From NCBI GenBank assembly GCA_015499995.1, contig JADNRV010000241.1, positions 1 through 64,000 of the forward strand: a stretch of DNA of 64,000 bases, written 5' to 3'. A model generated the notes under the pieces. The model was given only the letters and a program-made list of their open reading frames with translations. It was not told the origin of the DNA and ran no database searches. This document shows, in pieces, positions 1 through 11,337 of the stretch. This stretch comes from Flammula alnicola (taxonomy: Eukaryota > Basidiomycota > Agaricomycetes > Agaricales > Strophariaceae). Numbering within the stretch: position 1 is the first letter of the stretch; every line of letters starts with the position of its first letter. A program made the position numbers and the translations under genes.

Positions 1-427
1 TCAAATGTAGCATCGGACTGCACGCCTGCCAGATGTTGCATTCAAGTCGGTGGGCTGAAGGCACTTGGGTGCATGGACATCATCTTCTTTTTCGGGAAAT
101 GTATCGGTGACTACGATAGGACTGTGGGTGTATAGTGTCAAGAAACCTGAGCTCGAAGGGACAGGAAGGCGGAGGGTAAGTCTGAATTCATTGCCGTCTT
201 CAAACAGCCCTTCCACGGGTGCCTGGTGAATAATTTCAACAGGAACTCCCAAGTAAGTCTGGACTCTCGCCTACCTTCTGTTTCACATGCAGAAATTCTA
301 TATCGTCTTGCCGAAATAGATATTGCAGAGGCCGGTCGGGCAAAAGTGCATCAGGTGCGACAACATGGTGCATTTCCCCGTTGATGCACTTGTCAATGGT
401 GGTAGACTGCTGTGGTGACCGAGACAT
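1..427 (-). CDS. Hypothetical protein, two exons
   Basis: Two minus-strand exons join in phase, 427..275 and 222..1, with a 52-bp GT..AG intron. Together they give about 124 residues starting MSRSPQQS and ending at a TGA on bases 1-3. The second exon (APVEGLFEDGNEF, then LRLPVPSSSGFLTLYTHSP) reads like a genuine folded segment. I recognise no family. The true gene may begin further upstream (see 428..878) and may continue past the window through another intron, so both ends are uncertain. Confidence 0.4.
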
Positions 428-878
428 CTTTGATGGCTTTTTGGGTGAAAGGTGGATGAGAGGAAATGCGTCTTCTCCACTGAACTGGTGTTGCAGAGAT
501 GATCAAACGCAGGACCTTTAAACTGCAAATGGGTAAGGAGTCAGGGTCAGAGTCCGATGCACGAGTCATATCTTGGCGGGTCATATCTCCCTGCGCATGG
601 GTCTGCCCATTGATTGACTTCGGACCATATTGAAAAATAAACTCACTTGGTTCTTGAATAAGATTCTCCCAGCCGATTTCCCATTTTTCTTTGACGGTGG
701 TACCCAACTTGAAGATATATGAAACCTTCATATTGGCATCGATGGTTGTTAGGCTGACGATTGGAAAGGGCAATGGCAAGCACACCAGCAACCGCATCCG
801 CGTGAAGCCAGTGCATTTACCAACTGAGCCGAGGAGGCTGTTTGTCACTAGATTGCTTGAAATTCGAGGACAGGACAT
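428..878 (-). other. Possible upstream exon of the same minus-strand gene
   Basis: A minus-strand frame opens at 878 (MSCPRISSNL) and contains a good intron, with donor gtgagt at 646 and acceptor ttacccatttgcag ending at 523. Joining across that intron does not give a clean frame into the MSRSPQ exon. Either the gene is damaged here or this is a separate transcript leader. No domain recognised. Confidence 0.25.
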
Positions 879-2990
879 CCTGAAGACATAGAATAAGTGA
901 CTATTGACGTATTTAATTTATACATGGAGAAAAGTTAGAAATAATTGCGACGGCAAATAATTCGGACGAGCATGCTGCATCTCTACTTGTAAAGTAGAAG
1001 AAAAGGCAGGAAAGAGATGTGCGATTATAAGACGGTCGAACGCGTCCTGTGTTGTCAATGTCATTCAACTTCAACATGTACAAACAGTTCGCTCGCACTC
1101 GCGAGCGAACTGTTTGCATGTGTTTTGAACAATCGTGTTGGCGCATGCCACGTGGTCAACATGTACAACTTCAAGCATCTCAGTGCGCGAACATGGTGCG
1201 CGATAACAGCAACCCATCCCCAATCTTGGATTCGACAGTGACGCACCTTTGCGCCTATGATCCTGTTGCATCAACCACCCTTCCAACGCTAAAGATGCTT
1301 AGTGCGGGGTGTGTGTGAACTACTAGATAATCAAGTAGTCGCTTTCAATAGACTTGTAAGGTCTATTAAAGAGATACTATCAAATCCAACTTGCTTCACT
1401 TTTAATAACTACTTTACTACACTCAAACACCCAAATCAATGTTTAGTTGACTTAGTTTGTCCAAGGGGAGGATAATAGTTTTATAATATCGATACCTGAT
1501 AGTAGGTGCGCGATAAAAGAAGGTGTTTAACTATGTAACGGCTTAAGCAAGGCCTTAGGCGCGTTTATAGTTAATGGGTCGTTTTAAGTCCAATAGACTT
1601 GTGTAAATTCTGGTCTGGTACTCGGAAACTAGTGCTCTATGCACAAACTGCTAACTGATCTTGCTTTGTCTTGTTCTCCAATTGAGAAGATGGCTCTATG
1701 CCCTTTAACTTGTCTTTACTTGTCTCAAAAACTATACTTGTGGAAAGAGGCACGCAGATGTCTTATCCGCCGACACTACAGTCCCTTAACAATGGCCAGA
1801 GGCGCGTAGACGCTTTGTCTACCGACACTACAGTCCAGGTCCCCAGATGTCCTTTGACAAAGGGTAGGTTTTGAACAAGTCACTTAGACAGGTTCCTTGG
1901 CTTATAACTCTCTTTACTTGTCTTGGCGAATCACTTAGACACGTGTTCTCGTCTTAACAGTTCGTTTATATCGTTACTTGGTTTCTTTTTATATTATGGG
2001 ACTCTCGCTTTGAAGCTACTTGGTACTTAGAGGTGAAACACTTAAGATATAACTCTTAAGCGCTTGTATCTCGTGGGTGGTAAATTGCTTGTATTCTACG
2101 GTGTTACAGGGCTGCTTATATACTACTGAGACGATATATTATTACATAGACGCAATGACGAGAATATAGAGATTTCATGGGCATTTGTGCGCGAGCGGCG
2201 GCCTTGTGGAGTACAGTTTCCGTGCTCATCCGCTCAATCATGCCTTTTTGGTTGGATCGGGAGCTCAGATCGTCGTCGGTTCGGCTAACTTAAGTGCCTA
2301 AGACTTAATCCTCCTCGACCGCGTGGTATACAGGCTCGTGACCTTTCGTTTTCATTGGTATCTTGTCCTGTCATTGGCTATAGACTGACCGGAGCATAGA
2401 CGCGCCTACATCTCGTCGGAGACGCTCGGGCAATCCTCACCCGTTCTGTCCAAGATAATGCTCGTGATTAGGGTTGTAACCCTTCGTCCTCTGTACCTGG
2501 TATCTTGGTACCCTCGGCGTGCATCTGGGATCTCGCTGTGTCGAGTTATGCACCCCGGAAATCTTCCTGTACCAAGTTATTACCCGATATGGTATGTGTT
2601 CCCAATTTGGTATCCCTTTGATCCGAGCTTTGATCGGCGTTGCTACAGGCACGTCTATGGGCGTCTGCTTTACCCCGGCTGCTCCACCGTCCTTGATGCC
2701 CTCGGCAATGTCACGCGACCTGTCCTGTAGTGTGCCTAGATGTCCGTTCTTTAATCTAGAGATCCGCGCCCTCACTGTATAGGCCGGATGGTTAAGATAT
2801 TACTGAAAGGCGCCTATTTCCGTACACTTCATTAGATGTATTGACTAGTATCTCAATAGTTACTAATGATAATGTCTTTATTAAACCGCGCATTCCTCGT
2901 TATCTTGCATAGTTTCCTCTAGTCCTTAGTAGTCTTGTCATTGTAATGTCTGGACTTGTAACATTTAGACTACATTATAAGCTTTACTAA
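879..2990. other. No gene; probable decayed retroelement debris
   Basis: About 2.1 kb with no convincing coding frame. Around 1780-1840 the phrase ccgacactacagtcc occurs twice about 60 bp apart, and TATA-rich stretches lie around 1990-2160. A minus-strand frame at 2437..2775 (112 codons) gives no recognisable protein. The texture resembles an old LTR or leader of a retroelement, but I found no matching pair of LTRs. Confidence 0.3.
1081..1116. repeat. Perfect 16-bp inverted repeat with 4-base loop
   Basis: Arm CAAACAGTTCGCTCGC at 1081-1096 is matched exactly by its reverse complement at 1101-1116, with actc between. It could form a strong hairpin. The related phrase tcaacatgtacaa lies on both sides (about 1070-1083 and 1157-1169), suggesting a larger imperfect palindrome. 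Confidence 0.85.
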
Positions 2991-3802
2991 GTGCTAAAAA
3001 TAGCTCAGGTAAGAAGAATGGTAGTCCGTTCACAGCTAGCCGCTCGCGGTCTCTTCAACGCATCCAAGGTGTTGACTTTTTCTTATATATACAATAGAAC
3101 AACTGGGAATGACCACATATTCCCCATCCAGATTCCTGAGTGGTTTTACGCAATTCAGTTGAAGGAGATCCTGAAATAGCCCGACGTCCTCCTTGAATTC
3201 CTGCCTCTACTCAGGTGTCATTGGAGGCCGCATTTATTTCCTTAGTATTCCGACAGCCGTTGAACCACGAACCTCTAAACTTCTGGGGATCCCAAGACAA
3301 GAAAACCAATTGGCAGCGTATCCGCCTAGCCATTCCGAATCCTACACCCGCAACTCATGGTCAGGACCGCCAATTCTCTAAGTCAAATGGAAGGATCTTG
3401 GTTGCCAACAGATGGGCCAGCGACATACCTGATGATTCACCGAAATCTTTTGCTCTCTTCAAGAAAAGACTTGGGTGGCTGTTTACCCGATGACTATTAC
3501 AGTTTGTAAGTGTCTATACCTGCCACTCAATTTGAGCATACCGATGACCAGTGGTTCCAAAGCGTTCTTGGTACTCACTTTCAACAGGCTCTTGCTCTCT
3601 GCTACGCTTCGCGAGAAGCCAATCCTAATCACAACAACCAACTAAAAACATCCTGTCACTCAGTTTCTCGCATCATTAGGTGAAAGGGAATTACTTCCTC
3701 CCGATTCACCCAACGACCCGTCAAGAAAAGACCACGGCGAGGCCGGAGATGTCAAACTACTCGACAGCCTTGAGGAAGTCAACCTACGCTGCCCCACATC
3801 GT
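2991..3802. other. Short open frames only; no supported gene
   Basis: Plus-strand frames of 62 to 92 codons (2991-3179, 3193-3381, 3215-3493) overlap in different phases and lack splice signals joining them. 3500-3800 has no coding signal. Possibly leader sequence of the transposon that follows, or older debris. Confidence 0.3.
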
Positions 3803-6800
3803 CACTGGTGCAAGCGGTGCAACTGCATGTGGTGTGTACGATATGTGCACAACGGACACTTGGAGGATGGAGTTGTGCTTGCCGGGCAGTGAGTCAACTT
3901 GTGACTTGCGTGACAGGTCCCGCCACTTACAACACCCCAAAAGTTTTACTTCTTAATCTTTCCCTTCATTTATGGCCCGAGGACGGAAGCCAAAACACGT
4001 ATTGCCTGACTGTAAGTTCGAGTAGTGGACTTCATTATTTATACTTATACTGCAATTTCAGTTGTACAGTTATCGGACGATGGCAAGAAGGTCTTATGCC
4101 AGCTATGTCACACTGGAACTGGGACCACGGGCAAGGGATGGATGAGGAAAGACAGTCTCCCTAATCACTTGAAGTCAGACACCCATGCGAAATGTCACAG
4201 CGAACAAGAGATCTCTCAATCCATTCAGAGAGCTGGGGATCGAGCTATGAGGGAAGAAAGTACAATGGAAGAGACCATGGACCTCGTTACCCTTACATCA
4301 ATCACTCAATCTGCAGTTGCGACAAAAGAACAGGTTCCAAGACCAAGTGACGAAGAAAGAGCAATGTGGGACGACTTCATGCACTGCACTGAAGTCTTCG
4401 ATGTGGGAGTTGAACATATGCTTGATGCAGCTGAAGAGAGAAAGTGTTTAGAACGGGAGGCTATTGAATTCGATCTCTGGCATGACTCCCTGCCAGAACA
4501 GGACTTAAACATTGGAGAAAGTGTGTTGGATGAACTAGAACGAGAGGATGTCCTGACTGAGCTTTTGCAGAATGCACGTACATATTCAGTGCATTGTTGT
4601 TCTGGATTTCAATGACCTCATCTCTGGCATTAGATTTGGATCAACCCGATGCGGCGGACCTCCTTAATGAAGAGTTGGGAGGTGCACATCAACCTCAAAC
4701 TCATGATGCTTGGTTTCCATATGAATCAAAGACGGTAAGCTAACCAGCTAACACTCTAACCACTGCTTAAACTCATCCGTCTCATATTTTAGATGTTCCT
4801 CCTTGACACCCTTGACAATCTCCCGAGGATGAAAATCTCTAACTCTCTCATGAAGGTCTTGCTATGGATACTCCGTGAAGTTGGCGCTCGTGATGTTCCC
4901 ACTTTATATCGCCTTCAGCAGGTGCAGGCCACACTACGGAAGACTGGTGTACCGACTATACAACACAAGTCCCCAAAAGGGAATATCTACTCCATAAACG
5001 ACCCACGTACTCTTGTGGCTATGGTGTGCAACGCAATCGTCTTTACATCAGCGATCAAACTCACATGTCCTTTTCTGCCTAGGATTGGGCCAATCCCACT
5101 GTATGCGATTACATCCGTCGTTATCCAGTAATTCCCCCAGATGGTGTAATATCAGAAGTATATCATGCGCAGAAGTGGATGGAGGTTGATCCCCACGTTT
5201 TAAGCCCTATGTATGATGCTGGCAACTGCCACTACTACATTGATGAGCTTGCTGTCCTTAAGAATGGAAAGTTCATCATTCCACTGCGGTGGTTGGAGGA
5301 TACAGACAGAAAAGTCTTTGCAGATGCTTATTCTGTTAAGTTTAATTCACTGGTATGAGGTTTTCTCTTATGAGTACAACCGGTTCAAGGCACTAAATGT
5401 ACCACAGTCTGTTGCCAGTGTGGATGATAGCAAAATGATTCGAGTTCAGGCTTCAGATTTAGAGCATAATTTTCTGGATTTGAACGACATGCAGTTGGCT
5501 CTTACCTGGGACAGTGAGTCTTGGAAATTTTTTGCCTTCTAATGAGATTCACTTATGGCAAACAGGCAGAACTATCACTGCTGGATATCCAGCGCGCATG
5601 CCCAACCCAGATAGAGCCTTGGCAGAAGGAGATCCCCTGTACACTAGCTGGATAGACGTGTTTGGTGACGATGTATCTGGCAACATATCCAAGAGCTACA
5701 ACAAACATTCGAATATTTATCTCAGCCATCGGAACTTACCGCGGAAACTGCTTCAGCAAGAATTCCATGTACATTTTGTTTCAACTTCTCCAGTCGCTAG
5801 CGTGCCTGAGCAATTTCATGGAATAAAGCAGGCTATTGAGTACGTTCAAGCCACTTTACTACAAATTGATACTAAAGATCCTTTTATAGATCAACCCATA
5901 AGAAGCCTGTGAAGGTTCGACATGGCACGACAGGCGCATCAATACGGTTCAAGATATACGTTAATAGTGAGCCAGGCGACAACCCAGCCCAAAGCGAAGT
6001 CAGTGGCCACATTGGCGGAAACGGAAACCACCTGTGCAGAAAGTGCGATGCTGGCGGTACAAAGGAAGTTAAGCAAAGTGATGATGGATATCATCAACTC
6101 TTTAAAGTAAGCAATCTTGGCATTCTTTTTTCTCTGTCTTTAACTAGCTCAGACTGTTTAGCTGGGAAGCGCTCGTTCAGGCGCAGCAGTCCTCTCGGAA
6201 GTGAAGTCTCAGGTTAAATTGGCCTGTTTGGGCGTTGCTGCTAAAGTCGACAAACAGCAGACTGCAACAGGTATCAAGGATGCCTACACCCAATTTTGGA
6301 TTGATCATCTGATAGAACGTGCACGAACATTGAAAAAGGAGAACCCTCACCGCACAGACTCCGATATCCAGAAGGACTTGCTCCAATGGGTGGAGGATCG
6401 TAAAAGCGATATCTATAACCCTTACCTGGAATTGGATGGTGAGCACTTGTTCAGGGTTTGCGAGCACAACTGTTTAGGATTTCTGGCAGGTTTTGATCCA
6501 GTGGTAGATACTCCAGTGGAAATCCTCCATACCATTCTTCTCGGTGTGGTGAAATATCTCTGGCACGGCTCACACACGTCATGGACACCTCATCAAAAGC
6601 AAACATATTCGGTTCGACTACAATCAACAAATACATCTGGTCTCTCAATTCATGCTATTCGTGCCAACTACATCATGCAATATCCTAACTCACTCATTGG
6701 GCGACAGCTCAAAACCATTGCTCAGGTCAACGTTTTTCATGTCTATGATCTTGTGGACAACACACAGTTTCTTCTTACCAAGGCAGTTGGAGAGCTCGCC

Positions 6801-8448
6801 GCACTCTTGTGGTTTCCTGAGATCAGAGATATGAAAGAGTATCTTGTACGTTTCAATCAGCTGTTACTTACCTATATTTATTGATTTTTTTACAGTCTGA
6901 CATTGAGATTGCTGCTGCAAATGTCCTTGACTTGTTCGCCATGATTGATCCATCAAAAATGACAAACAAAATGAAACTGCACCTGCTTGCGCACTTGAAA
7001 GAAGACATTCTCCGTTTTGGACCTCTTGTCGGGACTGCATCGGAGACCTTCGAGTGTTTCAATGCTATATTCAGATTCTGCTCCATATTCTCGAATCATC
7101 TTTCCCCAAGCCGTGACATAGCATTACAGTTAGCTGGTCAAGAACTCCTGAAGCACCGTCTCACTGGTGGTTGGTGGCCCACAGAGGACGGAGAATGGAG
7201 GAGACCAGGCCCTTCTGTGCGTAACTTCATACGTGATCATCCAACACTACAGGCCTTTGTAGGTTGGACCAGTGACAAGCCTCTTGTTAGTGGTAAGTTT
7301 AAAATACATTTATACTGTCCCACTCAGTTTAATGGCAATAATTTAGGTTCTGTTAGGCTGGAACCTCTCAAGCGAGGTGCAAATCAGAAAATTGAAAGCC
7401 GAAAATATGTACCGTGGTGCCAGACCCAAGGAGCGAAGGCCATAAACGCCTCAGAAGACCCTAATTCACAATGGACACCATGCAGGTCTGCTATTGGACG
7501 TTACGGAGACAACTGTTTAGTAGGCTCGTGGATTTTTGCAACATCCCCATTCAATGTAAGTTTAAAACTATATTCTAGTAAACTAGCATATCCATCTCAA
7601 TACCCTTTGCTGTAGAGACAGGAGTCTGTTACTGGCCGCATTGTTGAAATCTGGTCAGAGGAGAAGAATCGTGCGGTTGTTATTCTTGACATCTTCAAAG
7701 TTTGTGGTACCCGGCACAAAATCTTTGGAATGCCAATGTTGGCACGGCCTGATGACAAGACAACTTATATTGTGATACCAACTATCGTACGTCTATATTC
7801 CCTGATATGGACTGCATAGTCTAAATGCATCGCAGGACATTGAATTTCTGTACAACGTGCAGCATGACTGCGTCCTTGCAAAGTGTACAGCATCAGGAAA
7901 GCAGGCGTTAATGCAGGAGCGAGTTGAATCAGGTGTATTCGATGCCTTTATCGAACACAAACCTATTGACCGTTTTGTCATCAATACTCATGCATTCCAT
8001 AATGCACACCTTCTGCGAGCAAGTTTGGATCATTCTCTGGTTGTTCCTGTCCTCCTTTATCCTCCTGAGGAGCGGAGAGCAAAACATACGGAATTTGCGC
8101 AAACTCTTCGATGCAAACAAGCAGAAATCAAAGCGTGGGCAGAGCAGAAGAAACAGTTGAAGAAACACGAATCATCAACTCCAGCCGGCACAAGTTCATT
8201 ATCAAGAAAGCGAGCAAGACTGGAACTAGAAGCAGAAGCATGGGCAGACGACACTATGACAGGAGTTTAGTGGTACGAGACAAAAATGCAATATTAATAC
8301 AAGCCTCTGCTCACCCCGTGGCTAGATGAGTTTTGACGAAGTCGGGGTTGTGCGCGATATCCACCGCATATTCGTGCTGGTCATTACTACTGCCTGCTGA
8401 AGGCAGGGTGCAATGTGCCCATGGCGTTTGACATCGTTTGATCCAGTG
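3803..8448 (+). mobile_element. Candidate Plavaka/CACTA-like DNA transposon
   Basis: The element is defined by an intact transposase gene (3972..8270) and a pair of imperfect inverted ends. The left end is CACTGGTGCAAGCGGTGCAA at 3803. The right end, read inward from 8448, is CACTGGATCAAACGATGTCA. They agree at roughly two thirds of 29 positions. Each lies about 170 bp outside the gene, which suits CACTA-type structure, where ends begin CACT(A/G). I could not find a convincing short target duplication, so the boundaries are tentative; the gene itself is not. Confidence 0.45.
3972..8270 (+). CDS. Plavaka/CACTA-like transposase, intact, 14 exons
   Basis: Fourteen exons join in frame: 3972..4011, 4062..4577, 4634..4734, 4793..5023, 5083..5352, 5408..5513, 5566..5839, 5890..6106, 6162..6438, 6490..6845, 6896..7292, 7347..7555, 7616..7786, 7836..8270. 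The total is 3,600 nt (1,199 residues plus stop). The N-terminus is basic ([14 protein letters not shown]) and followed by a zinc-finger-like [15 protein letters not shown] (about residues 25-60), likely DNA binding. The centre has [41 protein letters not shown] and [16 protein letters not shown], recognised from a large basidiomycete family related to Tnp2/Plavaka transposases. The C-terminus is charged. All introns are 48-60 bp with no frame damage, so the copy is recent or still active. The start was chosen because exon 1 splices exactly into the zinc finger. The superfamily name is inference. Confidence 0.8.
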
Positions 8449-9009
8449 ACCATTGCCTGGTACATTGTGGTCATTTGGTTTGGCGTCGTTTATGGCAACA
8501 TCCTGCTTCTTTTCCCCAACCTTTTTCCTTCCTACCCTCAACCGCCATTGCTCCTCCTTCCCACCACTCCTCTTGCCTCCGCCCACTGCTGCACCTGCCA
8601 CCACTTCAAGAGATCGCCATCGTCATGTCCGCGTTCTCCGACCATGAAGCGATAACGACTTGGTACCAGCCCAGCCATTTTTCGTCTGCATTCGGGGTCT
8701 TCAAAATCCTCAGTCTCACTGTAGTCCCGGCTATAAGGAAGATATTAGTTGGGCTGGAGCTCCAAGACCGTTCCCTGGAGTTTAACTTTGTTCTTTAGTG
8801 CGTTTTTTTTTCCCCCCTAGTTTAGTGTTGTGACTCTTCATCCCACAGCCGTGATCATCGCGGATTACCTCAGAAACGCCAGCGTTACATCGTTGTCCTC
8901 GTGTTCAACCTCAACGATGATTTCGCGTTCAAGCTTAGGATTCGCTGGAGGTCCGACGGTGGCTTCCGCACAAAGGTCTTTTTCTCTGCCAGGAACATCA
9001 GGCGTTTTT
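8449..9009. other. No gene seen
   Basis: Pyrimidine-rich plus-strand sequence with overlapping short frames in several phases and no coherent splicing. It may include flanking sequence of the upstream transposon. Confidence 0.4.
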
Positions 9010-9295
9010 CAGACGTCGACGCCGTTCAAATTTCGTGTGCCCCATTTTCTCCTTCCTTTCGTTTTACGCCCTGACCATCCCTCACCTCAGCCACGGATTC
9101 TTTTGAAGCCATCCGGGACGTCGTCGACGCCATTCAGATCTCGTGCGTCCCTCCTTCTCCCTCCTTATTTTATGCCCTGACCATCCCTCACCTCAGCCAC
9201 GGACTCTTTTGAAGCCATCCAGGACGTCGACACAATTCAGATCTCATGCGTCTCTCCCTCTGCCTCCTTATTTTACGCCCTGCCCGCCCCTTATT
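9010..9295 (+). repeat. Tandem repeat, unit about 107 bp, under 3 copies
   Basis: The phrases gccctgaccatccctcacct, agccacgga(t/c)tcttttgaag and ttca(a/g)at(t/c)tc recur at intervals of about 107 bp (from about 9013, 9120 and 9228). The third unit is truncated. Units differ by scattered substitutions, so the array is old. Confidence 0.75.
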
Positions 9296-9487
9296 CAGCT
9301 ACTTCCCGTTCTTCGACACGCCGACACGCCGATACTCTCCTCTTTCTTGACTGACTGTTGGACACTTATCACTAATATATTGGTCCTCTTTCTGTTGTCT
9401 GTCTGTATGCCATAGATGCCTTCTTCTTGTTTGAATACATACCATATTCTTGGGAGAAACCCTAAAATGGAAGACATGAACCCCCAT

Positions 9488-9925
9488 ACCAGCTGAGATA
9501 GCATGAAATATATTAGCCATAATGGAGCTTGTTCTGCATCTGGCAGATGGGTGGAACAAGACCTCCAAGATACCCCGCTGCTTCACGGATATTATATGTG
9601 TGAACATATACTTACCAGCTGAGATAGCATGAAATATATTAGCCACAATGGAGCTTGTTCTGCATCTGGCAGATGGGTGGAGCAAAACCTCCAAGATACC
9701 CCTGCCACTTCCTTGATATTATATGCGCACACGTGCTGACCAGCTGAGATTACATGAAATATTTCAGCTGCAATGGAGCTGATTCTCGATCTGACATGGA
9801 GGTGGGACGAGATCTCCAGGGTGGTCTTCCTAATACATAATTGTCACGTCTGTACATATGCCAACCAGCTACCCTAACATCAAAATTTTCAGCTGTTGTA
9901 GAGCTGGTTCCATATCTAACTCATG
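9488..9925 (+). repeat. Decaying minisatellite, 125-126 bp unit, four copies
   Basis: Units start at accagct at 9488, 9614, 9739 and 9864, a very regular 125-126 bp. Copies 1 and 2 are nearly identical (gagatagcatgaaatatatt, then tggagcttgttctgcatctg). Copies 3 and 4 are progressively diverged. No coding frame runs through the array. Confidence 0.85.
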
Positions 9926-10037
9926 TGCGCCGACATATCTTCTTCATGAAATTTGAAAACGTGACTGGTAGGTGTCACACATTTGGCGGTGTAGTGACCA
10001 TGGCCGAACCTCAAAAACCTTTTCGCCACTCGCACTA

Positions 10038-10671
10038 CTGGCAACAGGTTATTTAAGTTGACCAAAAATGATTAAGAAAATAAATTAAACATGTTTGCGT
10101 GTTTGGGCCGCTTTTCTGTCGCATAAAATCTATTTTCAACTCAACAATTGTTGGTATGAAAATTCTTTTGCCAAGTACTTCATTTTCAGTTGTATTTATG
10201 TGCCTATTAAATCTAATATTTGTGCCAATTTTTGTGATCGAAAAATTGTGACAGAAAGGCAAAGTTTATTGTCTTATTGTTCTCGTCATCAAATATAGTA
10301 TTTGCACCGAGTTTTGATCCATTTAAAACAAATCAAAAATATTTTCAATTCAGTTTGGATGCGAAACATTGTTCTTTTTGTTTAGCAGATAACTAAAATT
10401 CATGCTAAATTTATCATTTACAAGACAACAAAAGAAAATGTGAATACGGAAATTCACAAAAGATTTTCCCTCCACAAAAACAAGACATAAAATTTCGGTT
10501 TCATGGGGTTAAAAACATTATAATAAGGTAGGATTTATATTATATTTTGTCACGCTTAAAATCTATTATTTTCAATAGATTCATGATCTGAGAAAACGGT
10601 TGAAAAAATGCAAACATGTTTAATTTATTTTCTTAATCATTTTTGGTCAACTTAAATAACCTGTTGCCAGG
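10038..10671. mobile_element. MITE with about 60-bp terminal inverted repeats
   Basis: The left arm starts CTGGCAACAGGTTATTTAAG (10038) and runs through ttgaccaaaaatgattaag to aaacatgtttgc (about 10098). The right arm (10607-10671) is its near-exact reverse complement. Flanks remain partly inverted beyond the arms (actcgcacta on the left, ggagtgtcgc on the right), so the true ends may be 10-20 bp further out, and I could not fix a target duplication. The AT-rich interior has no gene. A non-autonomous DNA transposon is the natural reading. Confidence 0.8.
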
Positions 10672-10807
10672 AGTGTCGCCGTCATGGCGAGTCATATGGC
10701 GTGGGAACCTGGCGAAAGGGTGGCGAGTGGCGAGAGTGCCAAACCGCAATTTTGGTCAAAATCAAGGTGAATACAGGTGATCGAGCTGTACTTTACAGTG
10801 CCCCACC

Positions 10808-11215
10808 TGTCCACATGGACTCCACGGACTCCACGGAATTCCATGGACTTTTTGTGGACTTTCAACTTAATGATGTATTTCTTACTTTTGTAAAAATTAG
10901 TCCACGGATGTCCATGGACAGTCCACACAAAGTCCACACAAAGTCCACAAAAAGTCCACACAAAGTCCAACCCATGGACTTTACACTAAATATTCTGCAT
11001 GTGGACTCTTCATGGACTTTCCATGGACTTGAATGACTTGGAAGAAATACAAGTTAGTATTATATTTCTGTGGACTTTCTGTGGACTTGCCATGGACTTT
11101 CTATGGACTTGAAAGGAATTTGAATAGATTATCCAAAAATTATCAAGTTAGTTAGATATTTGTGGATTGTCCATGGAGTCCATGGACTGTCCATGGACTT
11201 TTTGTGGACTTCAAT
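10808..11215. repeat. Subterminal repeat cluster, left end of KDZ element
   Basis: More than fifteen copies of short motifs built on GTCCATGGAC (a perfect 10-bp palindrome), AGTCCACA and CTTTGTGTGGACT, in both orientations and irregularly spaced. The same motifs crowd the other end (16811-17012) and both ends of 57994..60236. By analogy with other DNA transposons these are probably transposase-binding sites; that role is inferred. Confidence 0.85.
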
Positions 11216-11337
11216 AGAATTTGTATGGCTTAGAGCTTACAACTAAAATACATCAAAATCATCATTGATTTCAAGCATAAATATCAAGTCAGTTATGAAA
11301 AAAGTCAGTTATAAAATGCAGTATATACAAGTACAAG

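Noticed and set aside
1320..2990. Intact LTR retrotransposon
   Set aside because: Texture suggests retroelement debris, but I could not find paired LTRs, a primer-binding site or any reverse transcriptase motif.
8311..8604. Minus-strand 97-codon frame after the Plavaka-like gene
   Set aside because: No family features, simple G/K-rich start, and it overlaps the candidate transposon end.
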